This document shows positions 6,387-12,488 of a stretch of DNA of 12,488 bases, one piece after another; positions within the stretch are counted from its first letter, which is position 1; every line of letters begins with the position of its first letter. This DNA comes from AP-16 sp036395835. GTDB taxonomy: Bacteria; Pseudomonadota; Alphaproteobacteria; Rhizobiales; Xanthobacteraceae. Under the pieces are notes generated by a model. The model was given only the letters and a program-made list of their open reading frames with translations. It was not told the origin of the DNA and did not search any database. The stretch is taken from positions 1 to 12,488 of the forward strand of contig DASWCW010000120.1 in the NCBI GenBank assembly GCA_036395835.1, given 5' to 3'. The translations under genes and the position numbers were made by a program.

Positions 6387-6402
6387 GGGGGCGATCCTAC
6401 CA

Positions 6403-6506
6403 GGATCAGAGGTCAGCGGTCAGGCTCAAGGGCTCTCAATCCTCAGTTCCGACCGCGAGCCCTTGTACTCCGCCTCGGTTGACCTGATCACTGACCTCTG
6501 AGCTCT
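6403..6506. repeat. Inverted repeat between divergent DUF1345 and mtgA genes
   Basis: The left segment 6407-6423 and the right segment 6484-6500 are reverse complements at 15 of 17 positions (CAGAGGTCAG-type arms). Further in, CAAGGGCTC (6427-6435) pairs perfectly with GAGCCCTTG (6457-6465). The element takes up nearly all the space between the two start codons, so both promoters must overlap it or lie within it. Its GGTCAG-rich arms look different from the CCCTCTCCC- and GCATGC-type repeats elsewhere in the window, so it probably belongs to a separate repeat family. Confidence 0.65.
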
Positions 6507-6516
6507 GATTCCCGGT

Positions 6517-7212
6517 ATGCCGCGCAACTCCGCCACAACGCTGCTGCGAGTGCTGGCGATCGTCCTCGCCTGCCTGCTGCTGCTGCCCTATGGGCTCACG
6601 CTGCTCTATTCGTTCGTCAATCCGGTGTCGGCGCCGATGCTGTGGCGGTGGGCGCGCGGCGAGCGGGTCGAGCGGATCTGGACGGAAATCGAGAATATCT
6701 CGCCTGCGCTGCCGCTCGCGGTGCTGATCGCCGAGGACGCCCGCTTCTGCCAGCATGCCGGCGTCGATTGGCAAGGCGTGCAGGCGGCGATCGAGGATGC
6801 CGAGGATGGCGAGGTCCGCGGCGCCTCGGGCATTCCCCAGCAGGTCGCCAAGAACCTGTTCCTGTGGCCGGGGCGCAGCTATGTGCGCAAGGCGCTCGAA
6901 GTGCCGCTCGCGTACTGGCTCGATTTCGTGCTCGGCAAGCGCCGCACGCTCGAGATCTATCTCAACATCGCGGAATGGGGGCCGAACGGCGAGTTCGGCG
7001 CGGAAGCCGGCGCACGCCGCGCGTTCGGGCGTCCGGCGCGCGAGCTGTCGCTGCACCAGGCCGCGCTGCTCGCCGCGATCCTGCCCAATCCGATCCGTCG
7101 CAGCGCCCTCCGCCCCCGCCCGGTGCTGCTGCGCCTCGCCGCGCTCTACGAGATGCGCGCGCTGCGCTCGCCGCAGGTCGATCAATGCGTGCGCGGGCGG
7201 GCCAGACGCTAG
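6517..7212 (+). CDS. mtgA: Monofunctional biosynthetic peptidoglycan transglycosylase
   Basis: This encodes 231 residues. An N-terminal membrane anchor (about 10-33) is followed by one GT51 glycosyltransferase domain, the size expected of MtgA, which polymerises lipid II into glycan strands on the periplasmic face. Motif 1, AEDARFCQHAGVDW (72-85), holds the catalytic Glu E73. Motif 2 reads GASGIPQQVAKNLFLW (102-117). Motif 3, RKALE (124-128), and motif 4, KRRTLEIYLNIAEWGP (141-156) with the second Glu E146, are intact. In motif 2 the usual GxST is GASG, so the conserved Thr is replaced by Gly. The Gln pair is retained. There is no transpeptidase domain. The ATG at 6517 lies right after the inverted repeat, and no strong Shine-Dalgarno sequence is visible. 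Confidence 0.93.
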   Translation: MPRNSATTLLRVLAIVLACLLLLPYGLTLLYSFVNPVSAPMLWRWARGERVERIWTEIENISPALPLAVLIAEDARFCQHAGVDWQGVQAAIEDAEDGEVRGASGIPQQVAKNLFLWPGRSYVRKALEVPLAYWLDFVLGKRRTLEIYLNIAEWGPNGEFGAEAGARRAFGRPARELSLHQAALLAAILPNPIRRSALRPRPVLLRLAALYEMRALRSPQVDQCVRGRARR

Positions 7213-7343
7213 CTTGCCGCGCGTGTTCGTTGAGCCAAGGAAAGCGCAAATGCTTCCATGCGCGCCGTGCGCCGAACTGCACGTGACACTCCGATGACGC
7301 ATCGGCGCCATAGTGTCGCCTAAGCGCTCGATATGGTTCCGGC

Positions 7344-7369
7344 CCGATCGGCGGGGTGCCGCCGATCGG
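7344..7369 (+). promoter_or_regulatory. 11-bp perfect hairpin in the leader of the small alpha-beta-barrel gene
   Basis: CCGATCGGCGG (7344-7354) is perfectly complementary to CCGCCGATCGG (7359-7369) with a GGTG loop. It lies 52 bases before the ATG at 7422 and 131 bases after the mtgA stop. A/C-rich sequence rather than a T-run follows, so it is not a standard intrinsic terminator. It may be a 5' leader structure of the downstream gene or an mtgA 3' stabiliser. Nothing else is recognisable in the 209-base gap 7213-7421. Confidence 0.5.
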
Positions 7370-7421
7370 CGGCGGGGCAACGAATGCCCACGAAACAACA
7401 ACACGAACAAAGGGTGATGTC

Positions 7422-7718
7422 ATGTCGGTGTGCTTGATCCTGCAGTTTCCCGGTATCGACGAGAAGAAGTACGAAGGCGTGATGAAGGAGCTCGGGCTCA
7501 AAAACGGCAAGACGAGCTGGCCGAAGGGCATCGTCAGCCACGTGGCGGGCGTGACGAACGAGGGCTTCTGCGTCGTGGACGTCTGGAACTCGAAGCAGGA
7601 GTTCGACACCTTCATGGACACGCGCCTGAAGCCGGCGTTCCAGGCGGCCGGCGGACTGCCGCAACCGCGCGTGACGACGTTCGACGTGCACAACAGCCAT
7701 TTCAGCGCGCGAATGTGA
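7422..7718 (+). CDS. Small conserved hypothetical protein, probable dimeric alpha-beta barrel
   Basis: This encodes 98 residues without a signal peptide or membrane segment. The pattern fits a ferredoxin-like dimeric alpha-beta barrel, the fold of ABM-type monooxygenases and related stress proteins: a strand (VCLILQFP), a helix (KKYEGVMKELGL, 15-26), strands (IVSHVAGVT, GFCVVDVW), a helix (KQEFDTFMDTRLKPAFQAAG, 58-77) and a last strand (RVTTFDVHN, 83-91). I recognise the sequence type only as an uncharacterised family and see no catalytic signature. The ATG at 7422 has AAAGGGTG just upstream. An ATG at 7356 is in frame but lies in the leader hairpin and adds an implausible N-terminus. The gene is probably monocistronic, with its own leader hairpin and a strong terminator. 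Confidence 0.8.
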   Translation: MSVCLILQFPGIDEKKYEGVMKELGLKNGKTSWPKGIVSHVAGVTNEGFCVVDVWNSKQEFDTFMDTRLKPAFQAAGGLPQPRVTTFDVHNSHFSARM

Positions 7719-7780
7719 AGCGAGGCCGAGCGCCTCGCTCGCCGACGCAGGGCAGCGGACCTGTGCGCCGCTGCCCTTTT
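7719..7780 (+). terminator. Tandem hairpins with a canonical intrinsic terminator
   Basis: Directly after the TGA, AGCGAGGC (7719-7726) pairs with GCCTCGCT (7732-7739). Next, GGGCAGCGG (7750-7758) pairs perfectly with CCGCTGCCC (7768-7776) around a 9-base loop and is followed at once by TTTT (7777-7780). The second stem meets the classical description of a Rho-independent terminator for the plus strand. The sorB gene converges from the right and stops at 7858. Confidence 0.85.
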
Positions 7781-7857
7781 CATAGCTTAAATGACGGTAC
7801 CAACGTGACGGCGACAGGACTCGATCCCGTATTGTTGTCGGCCTGCGAACAACCGGC

Positions 7858-8142
7858 TCAGTCGCCGTAATTCTTTTTCAGGTAGTCGGCGATGATCTTG
7901 GCATCGGTCGCGTCGATCGGAGCGCCCATGGCATTGATCATCTTGGTGACTTCGGCGTCCCATTGCGCCGAACTGAGGAATGGCGAATTCATCGTGACGT
8001 AGTCCAGGCTGTGACAAGCAGCGCAATTGGCTTCGACCTTTTCCAGGCCCGGCGCCTGCTTGAGCCGAACCGGTTTCTCGTCCGCGACAGCCGGGACGGC
8101 AAGCAGGAGCATCGCTGCAGCAACAACAAACATCGCGCGCAT
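7858..8142 (-). CDS. sorB: Monohaem cytochrome c, sulfite dehydrogenase subunit SorB
   Basis: From the ATG at 8142 this encodes 94 residues. A signal peptide (MRAMFVVAAAMLLLAVPAVA, 1-20) is followed by one c-type haem site, CAACH (40-44), with Met68 or Met72 in TKMINAMGAPI as the likely distal ligand. The size and the position directly after the molybdenum subunit match SorB of the Starkeya novella sulfite dehydrogenase, which accepts electrons from the Mo centre in the periplasm and passes them to cytochrome c. Two starts are possible. A GTG at 8154 would overlap the sorA stop by 4 bases (GTGA) and add four residues. The ATG at 8142 has AGGA at a 5-base distance, so I prefer it. Either way the two genes are translationally adjacent. 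Confidence 0.85.
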   Translation of the reverse strand: MRAMFVVAAAMLLLAVPAVADEKPVRLKQAPGLEKVEANCAACHSLDYVTMNSPFLSSAQWDAEVTKMINAMGAPIDATDAKIIADYLKKNYGD

Positions 8143-8150
8143 CGGGGTCC

Positions 8151-9389
8151 TCACACTGCAACCAAGGTCACGGATTGAACGACGTTGTGATGATAGCCCG
8201 CCGGATTGAGGATCAACTCCGTGGTTTGCGTCTGGCCGATTCTGTTGGTCGCACGCGCCATCACCACGCGCTTGCCGCGTTTCTTGAGCGAGAACCGGTA
8301 GCTCCAGGGGCGGAAGGCATATTTGCCGAGATCCTCCCCGAGCGCCGCGTCGGTCCAGGACTTTCCTCCGTCGACTGACACCTCGACGGATCGGATGCCG
8401 TAGCCACCATCCCAGGCAATGCCGGAAACCGTGACCGGGGAACGCACCTTCACCGAAGTTCCATCCGAGGGGCTAGTGATCAGCGAATTCACCACCATCT
8501 CGGTGATGGGTGTGTTCGCCGGGGTCTCCTGGGAGATGAACCGCGCCACGACCGGAAACTTCCCGACCGGGATGCGATAGGCGGATTTCATCCAGAAGCC
8601 CTCGAACGGCCGGGTCGTGGCCATGATCGAGGTTACGTGCTTGATCCAGTAGGTCCCGGTCCAACCCGGAACGACGATCCGCGCCGGGAAGCCATTCCAG
8701 TGCGGCAGCGGCGCCCCATTCATCTCGTACGCGACCAGCGTCGTCTCGTCGACGGCCTTCCATATCGGGAGGCTCTTGATGAAGTCAGGTGTTTTTTCGA
8801 CGATGGGCCCGTCCGCTCCGTCCATGACGATCTCGATCGCCTCCTTTTTGAGGCCCACCCTGTCGAGCACGTCCTTGAGGCGCGCGCCCCTCCAGCGTGC
8901 ACAGCCCATCGCCCCGTAGCCCCACTCGACACCCGCCACGTGCGGCTGGAACAGACCACGCCGATTGCCCGAGCACTGGTTGACCGCGGTCACTTCGAAG
9001 GCCGGCATGTTCCTCAGATCGTCGAGCGTGAGCTCGGCTCGGTTGTTCGCCCCCTCGCCGCCGACGGCAAGCTTCCAGGTTCTGGCATCGATTTCGGGAA
9101 TGTCCGGCAAATGATAACGCACGAAGAAAACGTCATTCGGCGTGATCGCCGTCTGGAAATGCTCGATCGGAGTCTCGTAGTTCGGAGGCCGGTAGCTCAG
9201 CTTGATGAGCGGCTGCTTGTCGCGCAACGCGTCAAGAACCGCTTCGGCCTGCGTGCCTTCGGACAGCAGCGGCGAAAGCTTCAGAGCAGCCTGAGCTTGG
9301 GAGCAGACCACTCGCGGCAATAGCAAGCCAGTGCCGGCGAGTGCTGCGCTCGTGCCTGCCGCTTCGAGCAGGCGGCGTCGTGTTATCAT
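8151..9389 (-). CDS. sorA: Sulfite dehydrogenase molybdopterin subunit SorA
   Basis: This encodes 412 residues. It is a sulfite oxidase-fold enzyme oxidising sulfite to sulfate in the periplasm. The N-terminus, MITRRRLLEAAGTSAALAG with a hydrophobic stretch to about 25, resembles a twin-arginine signal, as expected for export of a folded Mo-enzyme. The molybdopterin domain follows, with the Mo-ligand Cys C139 in VNQCSGNRRG (137-146), GVEWGYGAMGCARWRGARL (153-171) and the segment PGWTGTYWIKHVTSI (241-255). The C-terminal Ig-like dimerisation domain runs from about 290 to 412, with a WDGGYGIRSVEVSVDGG motif (326-342). The ribosome-binding site GGGAGGA lies 5 bases before the ATG at 9389. The cytochrome subunit gene overlaps or adjoins the 3' end, giving the standard sorAB operon. 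Sulfite may come from breakdown of organosulfonates or from thiosulfate oxidation, but no such genes are in the window. Confidence 0.93.
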   Translation of the reverse strand: MITRRRLLEAAGTSAALAGTGLLLPRVVCSQAQAALKLSPLLSEGTQAEAVLDALRDKQPLIKLSYRPPNYETPIEHFQTAITPNDVFFVRYHLPDIPEIDARTWKLAVGGEGANNRAELTLDDLRNMPAFEVTAVNQCSGNRRGLFQPHVAGVEWGYGAMGCARWRGARLKDVLDRVGLKKEAIEIVMDGADGPIVEKTPDFIKSLPIWKAVDETTLVAYEMNGAPLPHWNGFPARIVVPGWTGTYWIKHVTSIMATTRPFEGFWMKSAYRIPVGKFPVVARFISQETPANTPITEMVVNSLITSPSDGTSVKVRSPVTVSGIAWDGGYGIRSVEVSVDGGKSWTDAALGEDLGKYAFRPWSYRFSLKKRGKRVVMARATNRIGQTQTTELILNPAGYHHNVVQSVTLVAV

Positions 9390-10052
9390 CGTGTCCTCCC
9401 ATCAGGATCGGCGGGAATCGGCATGATGCGAATGGCAAGATCTCATCCTAATCATGACCTCGGTATGTAGCAAATGTGTCTAGCGTGCCACGGTATGCGG
9501 CAAATGTGTCTAAATGTCGTGACAAATTTTCGAAGCTCGGGAGCTTGCGCAAAAATCTCGTGACCCGACAAGTAATTGCCCCGTGATGCTGGACCGATGG
9601 CGCTGGCCTTACTGAAGTCATATTGAAAGTGATAATCGGCTCGCTTGCAAAAAACGCTGAACCCGGTCCAACCAGGACGAGATTCAAGTGAGCCGGTAGC
9701 TGTCTGTGTTCGTGTGAACAGCCGGTGCGTTCAGGGGAGGCATGTCGATACCTTGCTGGGGTCCCACCCGATCGACGGCTGAGAGACGCGCGGTCCCCAA
9801 GAGAGGCTCTGCGCGGGGCTCGGCAACACCGATCAGACTTCCTTCGCGGCAAAAAGACCCAAGCAAAATCTGTAGGGACCTCGCCATCGCGACGGCGCAG
9901 CGGGAAGCGGCACGCCGGCGGTCGGTGTGTCCGCGCGCGGCGCCGCGGCGAGGGTTTGCGACGCGATGGCGCAAGGGGCTTCCTGCCCCCGCTAAACCAG
10001 GAGCTAGGCAATTTGACGCGGTGATCCAGGTCGAACAATCGGGAGGCGATCC
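9390..10052. other. 663-base intergenic region between divergent sorA and the TAXI module
   Basis: No convincing gene is visible. The stretch must hold the sorA promoter (minus) and the promoter of the gene at 10053 (plus). It contains the GGGAGGA ribosome-binding site of sorA, a 22-bp direct repeat (9461-9512), a short AAGCTC/GAGCTT hairpin (9533-9546) and, at its right end, the GGGAGG ribosome-binding site for the ATG at 10053. Open frames exist on both strands, but their Arg/Pro/Ala-rich translations and frequent AGA, AGG and ATA codons look non-coding. The base composition is patchy, with A/T-richer parts near 9430-9680 and a GC-rich part at 9880-9990. Confidence 0.6.
9461..9512. repeat. 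22-bp direct repeat at exact 30-bp spacing upstream of sorA
   Basis: CGGTATGTAGCAAATGTGTC plus TA (9461-9482) and CGGTATGCGGCAAATGTGTC plus TA (9491-9512) differ at two positions and are offset by exactly 30 bases, close to three helical turns. They lie 72-123 bases upstream of the sorA start. They could be tandem activator sites for sorAB, or end repeats left by a mobile element. I recognise neither a regulator motif nor an insertion-sequence end with certainty. Confidence 0.6.
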
Positions 10053-11120
10053 ATGACGAGTCCGTTGGATCGAGCGGTTAATCCTGACGAGCCATCGCCT
10101 TACGCACCAAAATGGGTCCGTGACGCCTATGCGGCGAAACGGAAGACGGCTGCAACGGGTTTCGAGAACTTCGAGGACAAACCGGTTTCCCCATCCGGCG
10201 CTCCGGCTACAGGTCCGGACGGGGGTGTGGTCATCGAACGCTTCCGCTTGCCCCGCTCGCTCGAGCCGACGTTGGTTCAGGCGCCCGGCGCGGAATCTCG
10301 CTCGCTTGCCAGACTGCTGGGCAGTCTGGCGCTGGCGATCGCAGTCGCGGCCGTGGCTGCATTGGTTATCGTAGGGAAGCCGTGGACGAGCGGGGTCGCC
10401 AAGATCGGCGACGACCCGAACTCGTTTCTGCCGCGCTTCGTGGGACAAACGTCGGCGAGTGCGGAGCGTCCGAGCCGGCCGGCTCCCAAGCTGGTTGCCG
10501 GTCAGGCAGCCCCGCGCCGTACCGGCGAGGCGTTTCCGCTCGGCGTGTCGGTTCGCGGTCCGCGCGAGGGCGCGCTGTTGCTCATCGGTGGCCTGACGAA
10601 CGGCGCAACGTTGTCGGCGGGCCACCCGGCAGGCGACAATAGCTGGCGGGTGTCGACCGCAGATCTCGACGATGCCACGATCCAGCCGCCGCGGGACTTC
10701 GTCGGCGCCATGGACCTCGCGATCGAATTGCGGCTTGCCGACGACACCCCTACCGATCGCAGGTCGCTGCGCTTCGAGTGGGCAGCTCCGGCGATCGCGC
10801 AGGACAAGCCGAAAGAGTTTGCGATCCACCAACTCGATCCCGATGAGATCGCCGCGCTGCTGAAGCGTGGAGATGAATTGATCGCCAGCGGCGATCTCGC
10901 TGCGGCCCGGCTGGTGCTGCAGCGCGCGGCCGAGGCCGGAGATGCGCGTGGGGCGCTGGCGCTTGCCGGAACCTACGATCCGATGGTGCTCGAGAAGCTC
11001 CCCGTTCACGGCTTCGCTCCGAATATCGCGATGGCGCGAAGCTGGTATGAGAAAGCCAGGCAATTCGGATCGGCGGATGCGCCGCGACGACTGGAGATGC
11101 TGGCGAGCAGGAGAGAGTGA
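10053..11120 (+). CDS. Uncharacterised single-pass membrane protein with Sel1/TPR-like C-terminus
   Basis: This encodes 355 residues that I do not recognise as a named family. Residues 1-85 are polar, rich in Pro, Lys and Arg, and probably cytoplasmic. One strong membrane segment follows (about 86-108, LLGSLALAIAVAAVAALVIVG), with the remainder probably periplasmic. A region of about 155-245 looks like a small beta domain (FPLGVSVRGPREGALLLIGG, then WRVSTADLDD and FVGAMDLAIELRLADD). From about 262 to 350 the sequence becomes helical and Ala-rich with a Sel1/TPR-like spacing: LLKRGDELIASGDLAAARLV, QRAAEAGDARGALALAGTYD and ARSWYEKARQFGSADAPRRL. GGGAGG lies 6 bases before the ATG, a strong ribosome-binding site. 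The TAXI-type binding-protein gene starts 104 bases after the stop on the same strand. The role is unknown; a membrane scaffold or partner of that receptor is a guess from position. Confidence 0.8.
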   Translation: MTSPLDRAVNPDEPSPYAPKWVRDAYAAKRKTAATGFENFEDKPVSPSGAPATGPDGGVVIERFRLPRSLEPTLVQAPGAESRSLARLLGSLALAIAVAAVAALVIVGKPWTSGVAKIGDDPNSFLPRFVGQTSASAERPSRPAPKLVAGQAAPRRTGEAFPLGVSVRGPREGALLLIGGLTNGATLSAGHPAGDNSWRVSTADLDDATIQPPRDFVGAMDLAIELRLADDTPTDRRSLRFEWAAPAIAQDKPKEFAIHQLDPDEIAALLKRGDELIASGDLAAARLVLQRAAEAGDARGALALAGTYDPMVLEKLPVHGFAPNIAMARSWYEKARQFGSADAPRRLEMLASRRE

Positions 11121-11224
11121 ATATCGCTGCATCGGCCGCTCGCCCCATGCCGGCGAAACAGATCAGGTTCGAGAATCCGATCGTTCGGTCGGTCCCATCC
11201 ACTCGGAATCAAGAGGTAGATGTC

Positions 11225-12448
11225 ATGAAGATCTCCAGCTCAGTCGCCAGAAGTGCCATCGTGCTGTTGTTTTCATCCCTGCTGGTCATGCCCTTTCAGA
11301 TTGCGCAAGCTCGAGCGCAGAAAGCCTCGGTCGGCTACGAAGAAAAGAAGCGCCAGACAAATGATATTGCGGTGACCATTGTCACATCGGGACTTTCCTG
11401 CACGTGCGCTCGGTTTGCCGAAGATATGCGAAATGTCGTGAATGATCTGCGGCCGGACGGTTTGCGTGTCCTCCCGGTCCTGGGCGTCGGTGGCCTTCAA
11501 AACGTGAACGACGTGCTATTCATGAAGGGTATCGACATGGGCGTTGCCGATGAGGACAACCTCAGGCTCCTCAAGAAGCGAGATCCCCATCTCTATGCCA
11601 ACCTGGAGCAGCGCATTCAGTACATCACCAAGCTCTACAACTCGGAATTTCACGTTCTCGCAAGGAACGAGATCAGGACCTACGACGACTTGCGCGGCAA
11701 AAAGGTCAGCTTCAATCTGAAGGATAGTCAGACGGAAGTCACTGCCGATACTATCTTCAATGCGTTGGGAATTGATGTGCAGCGCGTGAACTACGATAAC
11801 GACGAGGCGGTCAAGAAACTGAAGGACGGTGAAATTGCCGCAATGATCGTCCTCTCGGGCGCTCCACAGGCGGCTTTGGCCAAGATAAAAAAAGAGGATG
11901 GGGCTCATTTTTTGGCGCTCGACCGGGACAGCTTGCCCGCTCACGATCTGCACTCGATTTTCTCCGATTACTTGCCTGCGGAAATTACCCACGAACATTA
12001 TCCGAATCTGATTGCCGAAGGGACGTCTGTTCCGACTGTTGCGAACAGGGCGTTGCTCGTCGCGTACGCGTGGCCGGAGGAGTCCGTGCGCTATAAGCGG
12101 CTGGGCAAATTCGTCCAGGAGTTCTTCGGAAAAATCGATCAGTTCCACAGCAGCGCGCGGCATCCCAAGTGGAAGGAAGTCAATCTTTCGGCTGACATCC
12201 CCGGCTGGACCCGCTTCAAGCCCGCAGCCGACTGGCTCGCGGCACATCGAACCGTGGCTATGTCGCGAAATCAAGGCAATCCGGCCGGCCAATCTGCCGC
12301 CGACTTGCGATCGGCGTTCGAGCAGTTCCTTGAAAACTACACTGCGTCGTCCGGTCGCAAGACGCTGTCGACCCGTGAGCGGGAGGTGCTGTTCGCACAG
12401 TTCATGCAATTCCTGGAATCGCAAGGGACGGGGCGGGCGGCCCGCTAA
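11225..12448 (+). CDS. TAXI-family TRAP-type solute-binding protein
   Basis: This encodes 407 residues. The Sec signal peptide spans 1-31 (hydrophobic AIVLLFSSLLVMPFQIAQA, likely cleavage after ARA). The mature protein has the type II periplasmic-binding fold of the TAXI/NMT1-like group: VTIVTSGLSCTCARFAEDM (50-68), DVLFMKGIDMGVADEDNL (96-113), YITKLYNSEFHVLARNEIRT (133-152), DLRGKKVSFN (155-164) and LKDGEIAAMIVLSGAPQAAL (199-218). TAXI receptors bind small organic acids and normally deliver them to a fused TRAP permease. No permease gene is visible here. Two features are unusual: a CTC pair (C59, C61), the only cysteines present, and about 70 extra residues at the C-terminus (335-407) predicted helical. 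The ATG at 11225 follows AGAGG at a suitable distance and gives a clean signal peptide. An in-frame ATG at 11117 would overlap the previous stop but buries the signal. Codon and base use are more A/T-rich than at the left of the window. Confidence 0.85.
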   Translation: MKISSSVARSAIVLLFSSLLVMPFQIAQARAQKASVGYEEKKRQTNDIAVTIVTSGLSCTCARFAEDMRNVVNDLRPDGLRVLPVLGVGGLQNVNDVLFMKGIDMGVADEDNLRLLKKRDPHLYANLEQRIQYITKLYNSEFHVLARNEIRTYDDLRGKKVSFNLKDSQTEVTADTIFNALGIDVQRVNYDNDEAVKKLKDGEIAAMIVLSGAPQAALAKIKKEDGAHFLALDRDSLPAHDLHSIFSDYLPAEITHEHYPNLIAEGTSVPTVANRALLVAYAWPEESVRYKRLGKFVQEFFGKIDQFHSSARHPKWKEVNLSADIPGWTRFKPAADWLAAHRTVAMSRNQGNPAGQSAADLRSAFEQFLENYTASSGRKTLSTREREVLFAQFMQFLESQGTGRAAR

Positions 12449-12488
12449 GGCCTAACTGAAACCGCAGTCTCGGTACAACGGCATGGTG

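Noticed and set aside
9481..9505. Possible sigma-54 promoter (TGGCAC on the minus strand) before sorA.
   Set aside because: The required GC of the -12 element does not occur at the correct spacing after TGGCAC; the bases there read ACACA.
9448..10038. 196-codon minus-strand frame in the sorA upstream gap.
   Set aside because: The translation is low-complexity and Arg/Pro-rich, spans the direct repeats (giving LDTFAAYRG twice) and has no ribosome-binding site or family resemblance.
9742..10056. 104-codon plus-strand frame preceded by GGGGAGG and overlapping the next ATG by four bases (ATGA).
   Set aside because: The purine-rich site is only one base from the ATG, the translation is Arg/Pro/Ala-rich without any recognisable fold, and it uses AGA, AGG and ATA codons unlike the neighbours. 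The overlap is probably chance, though conservation in relatives would reopen it.
9684..11132. 482-codon minus-strand open frame opposite the membrane-protein gene.
   Set aside because: The plus-strand gene has a strong ribosome-binding site, a membrane segment and a coherent helical tail, while the antisense product is Arg-rich and runs through non-coding sequence.
12449..12488. Possible start of a further gene at the ATG near 12483.
   Set aside because: Only two codons are visible and there is no ribosome-binding site, so nothing can be supported.

Overview
The window is high-GC DNA. Its gene families and intergenic palindromic repeats suggest an alphaproteobacterium of the Hyphomicrobiales (Bradyrhizobium / Rhodopseudomonas / Xanthobacteraceae-like). 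The features behind this inference are the bdhA-patatin pair, the SorA/SorB sulfite dehydrogenase, the MtgA sequence type and several GC-rich palindromic intergenic elements. No rRNA, tRNA, CRISPR array, intact insertion sequence or phage gene is visible.

Layout, left to right. (1) The 3' end of a cobalamin-independent methionine synthase-like gene (1-134) is followed by a palindromic repeat element (148-262). (2) A plus-strand pair follows: an acyl-CoA dehydrogenase (270-1460) and a class III (CaiB/BaiF) CoA transferase (1690-2829), separated by a second large inverted repeat (1511-1646). Together they look like an organic-acid activation and oxidation step. (3) A minus-strand block runs bdhA (D-3-hydroxybutyrate dehydrogenase, 4627-5409), a patatin-like hydrolase (3497-4588) and a macro-domain deacetylase (2831-3409). 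A perfect 8-1-8 palindrome lies about 80 bp upstream of bdhA and may be a PhaR-type operator. (4) A DUF1345 membrane protein (minus) and the cell-wall glycosyltransferase MtgA (plus) diverge around a third inverted repeat. (5) A small dimeric alpha-beta-barrel-like protein (7422-7718) ends at a strong intrinsic terminator. (6) The sulfite dehydrogenase operon sorA-sorB lies on the minus strand (9389 down to 7858). (7) A 660-base gap with a 22-bp direct repeat at exact 30-bp spacing separates sorA from (8) a two-gene plus-strand module. This encodes an uncharacterised single-pass membrane protein with a Sel1/TPR-like tail (10053-11120) and a TAXI-family periplasmic binding protein (11225-12448). 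No TRAP permease is visible in the window.

Most genes are metabolic housekeeping or catabolic types. The most unusual part is the right end: the TAXI receptor paired with a membrane-anchored helical-repeat protein, visibly richer in A/T than the left part and preceded by a long repeat-bearing gap. The three large intergenic inverted repeats and the bdhA palindrome are the main non-coding signals.
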